From: CAZPMT01 sp964587655
Lineage (GTDB): Bacteria > Hydrogenedentota > Hydrogenedentia > Hydrogenedentales > SLHB01
Reading direction: 5' to 3'
DNA length: 44,389 bases
Assembly (NCBI GenBank): GCA_964587655.1
Contig: CAZPMT010000033.1
Span: forward strand, 1-44,389
Shown here: positions 1 to 8,011 of the stretch, piece after piece
How the letters are laid out: each line of letters begins with the position of its first letter
Position numbering within the stretch: position 1 is the first letter of the stretch
Position numbers and translations under genes: made by a program
The notes under the pieces: model-generated
The model's database searches: none
Seen by the model: only the letters and a program-made list of their open reading frames with translations
What the model was told of the DNA's origin: nothing

Positions 1-1
1 T

Positions 2-88
2 TATCTGGTTTTGAGTTATGACGACGAACAACTCAAACAACCGGACAGCAGTGATGGTGGAACAAGGAATCGCGGAAGAACGGATTGA
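2..88 (+). CDS. possible 3' end of a gene entering from the left
   Basis: One frame is open from the window edge to a TGA at 86-88, giving 28 residues that end in GRTD. The tail is hydrophilic and could be the C-terminus of a gene that starts outside the window. It is too short to identify and may be chance. An imperfect hairpin (TTGAGTT / AACTCAA) lies inside it. Confidence 0.2.
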   Translation, partial: YLVLSYDDEQLKQPDSSDGGTRNRGRTD

Positions 89-299
89 GGTCAAGAGTTG
101 TGGCGACAAAGAACCCGCCGTGCCGAACGATTCCGATGCGAACCGTAAGCTTAACCGACCGGTATGGTTCTACACCACTGTTGTGCCGTGATCGTTTCGG
201 CACAAGCGACAGAAATCCGGGACTCAGTCGCCGGAGTCACCAGCCCATTCCGAACGTACCCAGGACTCGATCATTCAGTTCGTCGTCACCGCCCTTTAT

Positions 300-694
300 T
301 TGCCTGGCTTTAGCAGGCTCTTCTTTGCACCCGGTTTCAACCGGGGTGTGATGGACCACACCAGTACATCGAGCGCGCTTCAGCGTGGCTTTTCGAGCCG
401 CTTCAGCACTCCGAATCTCCTCCCGATTCCTCCAAAGTGCCATTCGTCGTCCCCCGCGCATGGTGCTCCCTCTGTTGGGCGACATACCGCAACACACTAT
501 CCAAGTGCTTCTTCGAGAAGCTGACCACCCCGTATCCCCTCTGCCATGCGATCGTCCCAGTCCCGCCCTGAGCCAGGACTATTCATGCTGAAGGCCCTCG
601 ATAAGCCACGCTGAAGCGCGCTCAAACAAGTATACAGCTTCTCCACACCCCGGTTGAAACCGGGTGCAAAGAGGAGCCTGCTAAAGCCAGGCTA
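300..694. repeat. large imperfect inverted repeat, arms of about 95 bp
   Basis: The left arm is at about 300-394 and the right arm at about 598-694. The best-matching blocks are GCCTGGCTTTAGCAGGCTC...ACCGGGGTG (301-347), which recurs reverse-complemented at 643-690, and GCGCGCTTCAGCGTGGCTT (near 373-391), reverse-complemented at 601-621. Short unmatched spacers of about 20 bp separate the blocks in both arms. The roughly 200-bp centre has no recognisable gene. Short ORFs in this stretch are made of repeat sequence and are not called. Confidence 0.7.
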
Positions 695-830
695 ATAAGA
701 TCATACTGGCAACTTCCAATGCCTCGCACAAGCCAGGCTAATAAGATCATGCCGGCAACTTCCAATGCCTCGCACAAGCCAGGCTAATAAGATCATACGG
801 GCAACATCAAATGCCTCGCACAAGCCGGGC
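684..830. repeat. 46-bp tandem repeat, three copies plus a partial fourth
   Basis: Units start at 684, 730, 776 and 822, an exact 46-bp period. Each begins AAGCCAGGCTAATAAGATCAT, or close to it, and ends TGCCTCGCAC. The fourth copy decays after AAGCC. The array begins inside the right arm of the inverted repeat at 300-694, so it looks like local expansion of that element. The unit is longer than usual CRISPR repeats and has no variable spacers. Confidence 0.8.
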
Positions 831-1041
831 AACAGCAGGGATCCTGAAGCGAAGCACAAGTCACGAACTTTACGGCAGCCGAGCCGTACCATGCTCCCCC
901 TTTTCTTACCGTGCAACACCTGCCATCGCAGTTCTTACGCAGTTCACGCGCCACGCGACGCAGCGCGGGGTCACAGGGAAGGATCTGGTTTCGTTTCATT
1001 GTGAGACCAATTCTACATCCCCTCTTGAATCGCCCCGTCAG

Positions 1042-1134
1042 TTCCCCCTTTGAGGGGTTAGGGGGATGTTCTTCTAGCACAGGAAGAATCTATACCGCAG
1101 GCTCAACATCCCCTAACCCCCTTCAAAGGGGGAA
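1042..1134. mobile_element. 93-bp MITE-like palindromic element, copy 1
   Basis: The element starts TTCCCCCTTTGA and ends TCAAAGGGGGAA, with about 30-bp near-complementary ends around a conserved core of about 35 bp (CTTCTAGCACAGG...ATCTATACCGC). A second copy is at 14029-14124. It encodes no protein. Conservation of the core as well as the arms argues for a non-autonomous mobile or REP-like element and against a simple terminator. The rest of 1-1279 shows no gene I can support. Confidence 0.75.
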
Positions 1135-1225
1135 AATGATGTAGCCGCCACTTTGGAATAAGTTAGCAACAGGATGACTCGCTACAGTAGTGTTTAGTGC
1201 TGGCCTCATGTAATCTTGTGCGTGG

Positions 1226-1245
1226 CGCAGACTGTTCAGTCTGCG
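1226..1245 (+). promoter_or_regulatory. hairpin just upstream of the giant esterase gene
   Basis: CGCAGACT and AGTCTGCG flank a GTTC tetraloop. The structure ends 34 bp before the ATG at 1280 and could act in the 5' untranslated region or be a small repeat. A second small stem (GCGGC / GCCGC, 1251-1263) follows. A regulatory role is inference only. Confidence 0.35.
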
Positions 1246-1279
1246 GTGTTGCGGCTTGGCCGCCTCTGGGAGAAACATC

Positions 1280-4200
1280 ATGAGACAAACCATATTGAGT
1301 CTTGTGCTGCTCACGGTCGCGATGTTTCCGACATGGTCATACGGCATCGAGGCGAGCTTTCATGTCGAGGCCCCGGACGCGCCATGCGCGGCGTGGGGAA
1401 TCGAAAAACTCAAAGCGGCATTTGCCGAAGCCGGAGTCGATATCGTTGCGGAGGGAGGAACGGCCATTCGCATTGCAGCGGACCCCGCGTCGATAACTGC
1501 GGAATCATCGCGAAAACCCGAAGGGTTTCAATTGACCGTCAAACCGCCCGTATCTCGGTCCATAATACGGGCGGACGGCGTTTATATCGCTGGATATGAT
1601 GCGCCGGGTCTCATGTACGGTTGCCTGGAACTTGCGCGGCGGGTTCGTGAGGCGAAGGGGTTGCCGGATCAAGCCGACGTTGCCGAAGCGCCGGCGATGA
1701 CCCTGCGCGGCACGTGCATCCTGTTGATGAAGCTCGGGCTTTACGACTATCCTGTCACACCGGCCGAGTTCCCGTTCTTCTATGACAAGACCTTGTGGGC
1801 CGAGTACCTCGACTTTCTCGCGGAAAACCGCTTCAACTACATCGCTTTCTGGAACGGGCATCCCTTCGACTATTTCGTCAAGCTGGACAAGTACCCGGAA
1901 GCGCAGGACGGTCTCGAAGCAGGACTTCTCGAACGCAATCACGAGATGCTGATGTGGCTCGCGCGGGAAGCGGAGAAGCGCAATATCTGGCTGATGTTCG
2001 AGTTCTACAACATCCACGTATCCGTCTACTTCGCGAAGGCGCACAACCTGCCCGAACACGGCATCAGCGAACCGACGCCGCTGCTGAGGGATTATACGGG
2101 CTACTGCATCGAACGCTTCGTGAGCGAGTTCCCGAGCGTCGGCCTTTACATCTGCCCGGGCGAGTCCCTCAAGCTCGAACACACGCCGGACTGGATCAAT
2201 GACGTGATCTTCGCGGCGGTCAAACGCTCGGGAAAGACGCCGCCGATCATGGTCCGCTCCTGGGGCATCGACCTCAAGCACATGAAGGAGGTCGTCGGCA
2301 ACTACCCGCGCCTGTACACGGAGCGGAAGTTCAACGTCGAGATGATCGCGGACACTGAGATCGATCCCGATAATGCGGATTGGGCCAAGCTGTCCGGGAA
2401 TCACGTGGTCAACATCCATTGCATGGGAAACCTCGAACCGTTCCGCTGGAGTCCGCCTTCATACATACAGAAGTGCGTACAAAGCTCGGTCAATGCGGGC
2501 GCCACGGGCATTCATCTATATCCGCGGAAGGCGTGGCGCTGGCCCTATGGCTGCGACAAGACAGACAAACCCGAGCTCCAGTGGAACCGCGACTGGATGT
2601 GGTTTGAAGCATGGGGACGGTATGCGTGGAACGCGAACCGCGACGCCAAGACCGAAAAAGCGTATTGGGTCGATCGTTTGGCCAAACGTTTTGGAGCAAA
2701 CGCGGCCCCGCACGTTCTGAATGCGTACGAGGCCGGTGCGGATGTGCTGCCCGGAATCCAGCGCCTCGTCTGGCTCGGCAATGACAACCACACGATCGTC
2801 GGCGCTGGCATCACGCTCGAACAACTTCAAACGGCCAAGGGAATCCCCTTTCTTGATCTTCGAGATACGTCGCGCATTTCCGAGTACATCACAGTTTGTC
2901 GCCGTTTGACAAACCGTGACGCCCTGAAATCGGGCGCGAAACCCTCGCCGGGCAATCCCGTCGAGTTCCTCGCTCGGAAAACCATGGAAGCGCAACGCGC
3001 CGTCTGGGAAGCCGCCGCTGCCTTCATAGGCGCGGACGAGAGTGACAGAGAATTGCAAAGCCTCGTCTCGGACGTGCAGGCAATCCAGTATGTAGCGAAG
3101 TTCTATCATCACAAGCTCCAGGCCGCAGTCTCGAAGGCCCTGGCGGACGCCGACGTTAATGTGTCCAAGAACGCCGCGTCCTGCGTAACTCACCTTGCCT
3201 CTTCTCTCAATGACTTCCGCAACCTGGCTTCTCTCACGAAATCAACTTACGAAAGCATGTCTGACGTGCCGGCGTGGAATCCGTCGAAATCGCTGCCGTG
3301 CCCATACCATTGGTCGGATATCTTGCCGCTCTTCGAGAAGGAGTTCAAGGACACGACCGACGCCCTGAAAGCAAAAATAGACAAGGCCGCGGACCTCGAG
3401 CTGCTGGCCGCCGCGGCAGACTTGGACGGACGCAACTTCTCCGAGTCAACGACGTTCCCTTCGGATGTTACGAGCAACCTCGTGTTGCCGCTCGTTGCGC
3501 GTTATCAAAGGAACCTGCCGCACCCCGAGGAGTTCGCGGAACGGAAACAATCGCTGCGCTCAAAGCTGCTGAAGGCCTACGGATTTGATCCGATGCCGGA
3601 ACGGACCCCGCTAAACGCCCGAACCGTTGGACGCATCGAGTACCCGCAATACGTACTCGAGAAGATCGTCTACGAAGCCTGGCCCGGGATCCCAGTTTCC
3701 GCGCACCTCTATCTCCCCAAGGATGCGAGCGCACCTCACAGTTTGTCAAATCACGACAAACTGTTGCCATGCGTCTTGTACACGTGCGGGCATTGGTACC
3801 ACGGCAAGACGGAACCCGGCCCGCGCTCGTTCTGCGTGGGCATGGCGCATAAAGGGAACGCAGTGCTCATCTACGATCCGATGGGCCAGGGGGAACGCTT
3901 TGCTGAAGGCGAACATGGACACCGTTTCCCGATTCTTGCAGGCCTGTCGCAGGAAGGATTCATGGTTTGGGAAAGTATGCGCGCCATCGATTACATCGAG
4001 ACGCGGCCTGAGATCGACCCGAAGCGGATCGGCATGACGGGCGCGTCGGGGGGCGGTCTCAATACGATATTCACGGCGGCTATCGAGGATCGCCTGGCCG
4101 CATCGGCCCCCGTGTGCTATCCCGTCACGTACACCGATTTCCTGTGCGCCATGGCGGGCCGGAATTGGAACGGCGGCCTTGATCTCTGCAATCAGGTTCC

Positions 4201-5452
4201 GGGCGTAATCACGTTCGCGCGGACTTCGGACCTCATGGCCTGCATAGCCCCGAAGCCCGTGCTCCAAATCTCCGCCGAGGAGGACGTCGACTTCCCCATA
4301 GCCGGCGCCCGCCAAACGGCCCACGAGGTTTCCGAGATCTATGGCGACCTGAAAGCTTCGGATGCCTTCAAGTACGTCGAGGCGGAAGCCCCGCACGGAT
4401 ATGACAAGACAATGCGCGAAGCCGCGTATGGATTCTTCCTTAAGGCCCTCGCCAATCAGGGCGACGGCTCGCCAAGCCCGGAACCGCCGATGGAACTCGA
4501 GACCTGGGACGATCCGAAACTCCGTTGCTTCGCCGATGGCGGGAACCGCCTTGCCGGTCCACTCCTCGAGACGCTCGTGAAGTCGCGTCTGCCCGAATCG
4601 CCAGAGTTCGGCGCGCTGCCAGAGATCGGCAAGCTCGAGGAATGGCAAGACTCGCTACGCGCACGCATTCGCGAGATCTGCAAGGTTCCTTCCTCAAGCA
4701 CGGCGACAGTCCATCCGTTTCCGGCGTCAACAACGTCGGACGGAATCCGCATCTCAGGCTTCTCGCTCGAAGCTTCGCTAATCACTGCTGTCAAAGAAGG
4801 CGTAGACCCAAAGACGGCTTTCATTATCCTCTCGAAACGTAACAGGCTTGAAACCTTCGCGTCGAAGTTGGTCCGCGACCTCATCGACCGCAACGCGCTC
4901 GTCGCAGTGGCCGGACTTACCGGCCTCGGAGAAGACGTCCCCAGCGACTTCGAGCTCGCGACGAATCTCTGGATGTTGGATCGGACGCTTCCCGGCGAGT
5001 GGATAGCAGAGATCCAAGGTCTCGTCACCCATATGAGGACGGCGAAGCCCGCGATTCCGGTCTGCCTCATAGGGATGGAAGGCATGGCGGAAACGGCCCT
5101 GCTCGCCGCGGCCGTCATCGACGACGTCGCCGGCGTGGCGGTGGACAAACCGCTTGGCTCGTACCATGATCTGATCTCCCACAAAGTGCGGTGGGACGCG
5201 AGCGAATACCTGCCGGGGGTATTGCGGCACTTCGATCTTCCGCAGTTGCTTGCGGCCATCGCGCCAAGAAAAGCAGTCCTGCTAAACCCCATCAACGGCT
5301 TCCGCGAGCCTTACCGCGCTGAAGACATCGAGAAGCTGTACGCGTTCGCGAAGAGCGCTTACAGCATGATGAACACCTCCCCAAACCTCACTATCGGGGT
5401 GGATAAGCCCCTGGATGCAGAGTCCGTGTTCGGAGTGGCAGCCTTGCCGTGA
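1280..5452 (+). CDS. secreted glycosidase-like / alpha-beta-hydrolase (esterase) fusion protein
   Basis: The protein has 1390 residues. The ATG at 1280 follows GGGAG by 7 nt and starts a signal peptide (MRQTILSLVLLTV). Residues about 23-130 resemble the small N-terminal domain of GH20/GH67-type enzymes. Residues about 130-480 look like a TIM-barrel glycosidase-like region. Residues about 700-1070 form an alpha/beta hydrolase of the acetyl-xylan-esterase type, with nucleophile elbow GASGGG (Ser923), acid candidates Asp1002/Asp1004 and His1039 (APHGYD). Residues about 1100-1390 look like a second hydrolase whose elbow reads GMEGM, with Glu1267 at the Ser position, so probably non-catalytic. Likely role: deacetylation or debranching of polysaccharide in the periplasm or outside the cell. 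Two TTTGTC dyads lie in frame inside it. The stop is 8 nt from the convergent ptsI stop. The glycosidase substrate is unknown. Confidence 0.8.
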   Translation: MRQTILSLVLLTVAMFPTWSYGIEASFHVEAPDAPCAAWGIEKLKAAFAEAGVDIVAEGGTAIRIAADPASITAESSRKPEGFQLTVKPPVSRSIIRADGVYIAGYDAPGLMYGCLELARRVREAKGLPDQADVAEAPAMTLRGTCILLMKLGLYDYPVTPAEFPFFYDKTLWAEYLDFLAENRFNYIAFWNGHPFDYFVKLDKYPEAQDGLEAGLLERNHEMLMWLAREAEKRNIWLMFEFYNIHVSVYFAKAHNLPEHGISEPTPLLRDYTGYCIERFVSEFPSVGLYICPGESLKLEHTPDWINDVIFAAVKRSGKTPPIMVRSWGIDLKHMKEVVGNYPRLYTERKFNVEMIADTEIDPDNADWAKLSGNHVVNIHCMGNLEPFRWSPPSYIQKCVQSSVNAGATGIHLYPRKAWRWPYGCDKTDKPELQWNRDWMWFEAWGRYAWNANRDAKTEKAYWVDRLAKRFGANAAPHVLNAYEAGADVLPGIQRLVWLGNDNHTIVGAGITLEQLQTAKGIPFLDLRDTSRISEYITVCRRLTNRDALKSGAKPSPGNPVEFLARKTMEAQRAVWEAAAAFIGADESDRELQSLVSDVQAIQYVAKFYHHKLQAAVSKALADADVNVSKNAASCVTHLASSLNDFRNLASLTKSTYESMSDVPAWNPSKSLPCPYHWSDILPLFEKEFKDTTDALKAKIDKAADLELLAAAADLDGRNFSESTTFPSDVTSNLVLPLVARYQRNLPHPEEFAERKQSLRSKLLKAYGFDPMPERTPLNARTVGRIEYPQYVLEKIVYEAWPGIPVSAHLYLPKDASAPHSLSNHDKLLPCVLYTCGHWYHGKTEPGPRSFCVGMAHKGNAVLIYDPMGQGERFAEGEHGHRFPILAGLSQEGFMVWESMRAIDYIETRPEIDPKRIGMTGASGGGLNTIFTAAIEDRLAASAPVCYPVTYTDFLCAMAGRNWNGGLDLCNQVPGVITFARTSDLMACIAPKPVLQISAEEDVDFPIAGARQTAHEVSEIYGDLKASDAFKYVEAEAPHGYDKTMREAAYGFFLKALANQGDGSPSPEPPMELETWDDPKLRCFADGGNRLAGPLLETLVKSRLPESPEFGALPEIGKLEEWQDSLRARIREICKVPSSSTATVHPFPASTTSDGIRISGFSLEASLITAVKEGVDPKTAFIILSKRNRLETFASKLVRDLIDRNALVAVAGLTGLGEDVPSDFELATNLWMLDRTLPGEWIAEIQGLVTHMRTAKPAIPVCLIGMEGMAETALLAAAVIDDVAGVAVDKPLGSYHDLISHKVRWDASEYLPGVLRHFDLPQLLAAIAPRKAVLLNPINGFREPYRAEDIEKLYAFAKSAYSMMNTSPNLTIGVDKPLDAESVFGVAALP
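2889..2919. repeat. TTTGTC-N7-GACAAA dyad, copy 1 (inside the giant esterase)
   Basis: Arms TCACAGTTTGTC (2889-2900) and GACAAACCGTGA (2908-2919) pair with one mismatch around a 7-nt loop. The element is translated in frame as part of TVCRRLTNRD, about residues 537-547. The same dyad with the same loop length recurs at 3738-3764 and 21992-22022. Confidence 0.75.
3738..3764. repeat. TTTGTC-N7-GACAAA dyad, copy 2 (inside the giant esterase)
   Basis: Arms ACAGTTTGTC (3738-3747) and GACAAACTGT (3755-3764) are perfect over 10 bp with a 7-nt loop. They are translated in frame as HSLSNHDKLLP, near residues 819-829. This lies between the strand reading YLPKDAS and the strand PCVLYTCGH of the hydrolase fold, where the family normally has a short loop, so it looks like an insertion the fold tolerates. 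Confidence 0.8.
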
Positions 5453-5460
5453 GAAAACCC

Positions 5461-7104
5461 TCAGATGAATTCGCCTGAGGAGAACGGGGCGTGATTGGCG
5501 ACGGCGCGCCGCACTTCCGGGATGAGTCGCGGGCTGACACTTACGGTATTGATGCCCATCTTCATGAACCGTGCGGCGTACGCGGGATAGCCCGCCATTT
5601 CGCCGCAGATGGAAAGCGGACGGTTCGCGTCGGCGGAGGCGCGAATGACGCTTGACAGCAGCGTCCAGAATGCCGGCCTGTCGGGATCATACTCGTTTGC
5701 GACAAGTTCGTTGTCGCGATCCACTGCAAAGAGGTACTGCGTGAGATCGTTTGTGCCGACGCTTCCGAAATCGGCCTCGTCAAGTATGTCGCGCGCGCAG
5801 ATACATGCGGAGGGCACTTCAAACATCACGCCGTGACGAATCGAGCCGGTATCCAATCCCGTCGTTGCCTCGATGAATCGTTCTCGCAGGGCAACGAATT
5901 GGTCGAGATCTGCAATCATCGGATATAGAACGTCGACCTGGCCGTATCGAGAGGCGCGTGCAAGCGCTCGTGCCTGCGTGGCGAGGAGATCCGGCCGCGC
6001 CAACAGGAGGCGCGCCCCGCGCAACCCCAGTTGCGGGTTATCCTCTCGCGGCAGATCCAGAAACGCCCCGGCCTTGTCACCGCCGATATCCAACAAACGG
6101 AACGTCACGGGACGCCCTTTCATCGCGAGCAGCACGGCGGAGTATTGATCAAACTGTTCTTCCTCAGTGAGCGCCCTGCCCGCCGCGAGAAACGCGAACT
6201 CCGTACGGTATAGCCCGATCCCCTCGGCCTTCATCGCGATGGCGGTTTCGACTTCCGAAGGGCGGCCTATATTGGCCATCACGCGCAACCCTGGCACCGG
6301 CTCCACGGCCTCCGTGCGCGCAGCAACGGAATGCCTCGCGCGCGGGTATTCGTCGATGGTCGATTCACGCGGGCATACGACAAGCACGCCGTTGTCTCCG
6401 TCAAGCAGCACCTCTGTCCCGCAGGACATGAGGCTATGGATACCCGGGATTCCGCTCACGGCGGGAACGCCCAGCGCCCGCGCGAGAATCGCCGCGTGCG
6501 AAGCCGGGCCTCCATGCTCCGTGACGAACCCAAGCACGTGCTCCGTGTCCATCGTCATCGTCAACGTCGGAGTCAACTCTTCCGCCACGACAATGCGGTT
6601 ATGTCCGCGCTGGCAGTGCGCGCCGCTCGAACATTGAAGACTGGGCGTCAGTCCGCCGAGGACGTTCAGCAGGCGGCGCTTCACTTCCGCAACGTCCGTC
6701 GCGCGCTCGCGGAAATAGTCTTCCCCGACTTGCGCCAACGCGGATTCGTACGCCTCCAGGCTCGTGCTGACGACGGTTTCGGCGTTGAGGCGGCTGGTTT
6801 CGATGAGATCGAACATCTGGGCGTGAAGGACCTCATCCTCGATCATCATCTTCTGCGCGACGAATATGGCGGCCTGCGCCGCTCCGATCCGTTCCGTCAC
6901 CTGGTCAACGAGTCTCCCCACGTGGCCGGACGCCAATTGAATGGCGCGTTCGAGACGTTCCCGCTCGCGGCTCAAGCCGTCCTCAGCAATTTCGTACTCG
7001 GGCAGATCATTGTGCCGCCAATCGTTGAAAAGGCACACGCGCCCAAGGGCCGTCCCGCCGCTGACCGGCAATCCTTGAAAACGCGTCTCGCGATACCGAG
7101 CCAT
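5461..7104 (-). CDS. ptsI: phosphoenolpyruvate-protein phosphotransferase (PTS enzyme I)
   Basis: The protein has 547 residues, close to the usual 550-580 of enzyme I, and carries no N-terminal GAF domain, so it is not PtsP. It autophosphorylates from phosphoenolpyruvate and passes the phosphate to HPr in the cytoplasm. Visible landmarks are the active-site His203 in GGPASHAAI, RTEF, LDIGGDK, NPQLGLRGARL, the EVPSA segment, GTNDLTQY and the catalytic Cys500 in CGEMAG. No HPr, HPr kinase or sugar-specific EII gene is in this window, so it may serve a regulatory or nitrogen-type PTS, or partners encoded elsewhere. It lies 110 nt downstream of the ferredoxin gene on the same strand, and its stop converges on the esterase gene. 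Confidence 0.93.
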   Translation of the reverse strand: MARYRETRFQGLPVSGGTALGRVCLFNDWRHNDLPEYEIAEDGLSRERERLERAIQLASGHVGRLVDQVTERIGAAQAAIFVAQKMMIEDEVLHAQMFDLIETSRLNAETVVSTSLEAYESALAQVGEDYFRERATDVAEVKRRLLNVLGGLTPSLQCSSGAHCQRGHNRIVVAEELTPTLTMTMDTEHVLGFVTEHGGPASHAAILARALGVPAVSGIPGIHSLMSCGTEVLLDGDNGVLVVCPRESTIDEYPRARHSVAARTEAVEPVPGLRVMANIGRPSEVETAIAMKAEGIGLYRTEFAFLAAGRALTEEEQFDQYSAVLLAMKGRPVTFRLLDIGGDKAGAFLDLPREDNPQLGLRGARLLLARPDLLATQARALARASRYGQVDVLYPMIADLDQFVALRERFIEATTGLDTGSIRHGVMFEVPSACICARDILDEADFGSVGTNDLTQYLFAVDRDNELVANEYDPDRPAFWTLLSSVIRASADANRPLSICGEMAGYPAYAARFMKMGINTVSVSPRLIPEVRRAVANHAPFSSGEFI

Positions 7105-7214
7105 GTGCCACCGCCACGATTGAATCCAAGAGCAATAGCCTCATTGCTCTAACGATGCGGGATGCCGATTTATTCGCGTCTGCGGCGAATGACGCCTGGA
7201 TTGGCCTCGTTGTT

Positions 7215-7931
7215 TCACGCGACGAGCGTCTCGCGGCGGAGGATCTCGCCCTGCAGCGTGATTACGATCTTTTCGATGGGTATGTGCTTTCCGGACGCGC
7301 GCATGCCCTCTTGCACGATCATGGGGAGCCCTTGACAGCATGGGACCTGCATCACGACAACCGTCACGCTCCTGATGTCAGAAGCCGTGAACATGTCCGT
7401 GAACCGCTGGACATAAAGGTCGACGTCATCGAACTTAGGGCATCCCACGAGGACAACCTTCCCGGCGAGGAAATCGCGGTGGAAGTTCGCGTAGCTCACG
7501 GGCACGCAGTCCGCAGAAACCAAGAGGTCAGCCCCTTGAAGGAACGGCGCCGTAGGCGGAACGAGACGAATCTGCACGGGCCAATGGGTCAGCGCGGAAG
7601 TGGAATCTTCCTGCGTCGCGACGACGGCCGCGGGCGTAAACCGCCGGACCTGGCTCCCCGGACACGCGTGCTGAGGCTCGGGCGCCTCTGCCTTGATATG
7701 TTTTGCCACGGCTTCCTCGTCGAAATCGTCCGCCTCGCGCTGGATGATCTTGAGCGCGCCGGTCGGGCAATCGCCCAGGCACGCACCGAGCCCGTCGCAG
7801 TACTTCTCGGACATGAGCCGCGCCTTGCCGTCCACGAGGCGGATGGCGCCCTCGGCACACGAGGACACGCACTCCCCGCAGCCATTGCAGAGGTCCTCGT
7901 CTATCTCGATGATGTTTCTCATGCGGCGCAT
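7215..7931 (-). CDS. 4Fe-4S ferredoxin-like protein linked to hcp
   Basis: The protein has 238 residues. The ATG at 7931 is preceded by AAAGGA about 8 nt away, which favours it over the in-frame ATG at 7922. The first cluster motif is complete (Cys15, 18, 21, 25: CNGCGEC...C). The second reads CDGLGACLGDCP (Cys45, Leu48, Cys51, Cys55), with Leu where a fourth Cys is expected. The C-terminal part holds further Cys residues (SADCVPV, VGCPKF, VPCCQG). It follows hcp by 80 nt on the same strand, so an electron-donor role for the hybrid cluster protein is the natural inference. Families with this CDGLGAC signature are commonly found near hcp. Confidence 0.85.
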   Translation of the reverse strand: MRRMRNIIEIDEDLCNGCGECVSSCAEGAIRLVDGKARLMSEKYCDGLGACLGDCPTGALKIIQREADDFDEEAVAKHIKAEAPEPQHACPGSQVRRFTPAAVVATQEDSTSALTHWPVQIRLVPPTAPFLQGADLLVSADCVPVSYANFHRDFLAGKVVLVGCPKFDDVDLYVQRFTDMFTASDIRSVTVVVMQVPCCQGLPMIVQEGMRASGKHIPIEKIVITLQGEILRRETLVA

Positions 7932-7975
7932 GTTGAATTCCTTTCATTCGCTCGTTGCCATGTTTAGCTCTAGCT

Positions 7976-8001
7976 CGCGGCGGCCCGTGCGGGCCGCCGC
8001 G
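7976..8001 (-). promoter_or_regulatory. strong GC hairpin between hcp and the ferredoxin gene
   Basis: A perfect 11-bp stem (GCGGCGGCCC / GGGCCGCCGC plus one closing pair) with a GTGC loop lies in the 80-nt gap between the hcp stop and the ferredoxin start. No T-tract follows on either strand, so it is not a classical terminator. It could protect the upstream hcp message from 3' decay or lower read-through into the ferredoxin gene. Confidence 0.5.
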
Positions 8002-8011
8002 CGCATCTTGC

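Noticed and set aside
684..830. Possible CRISPR array
   Set aside because: The 46-bp units are directly adjacent with no spacers, and no cas genes are present.
85..1144. Several short open frames in the first 1.2 kb
   Set aside because: They run through the inverted and tandem repeats, overlap each other on both strands, and lack Shine-Dalgarno sites or similarity I can recognise.
1505..2419. Long minus-strand open frame (304 codons) opposite the giant esterase gene
   Set aside because: It is antisense to a strongly supported coding region, Arg/Asp/Val-rich in the way GC-rich shadow frames are, and shows no domain motif.
5700..5720. Dyad GCGACAA/TTGTCGC as another member of the TTTGTC family
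   Set aside because: Its spacing and arms differ, and it falls in the conserved DRDNELV segment of enzyme I, so it is ordinary coding sequence.
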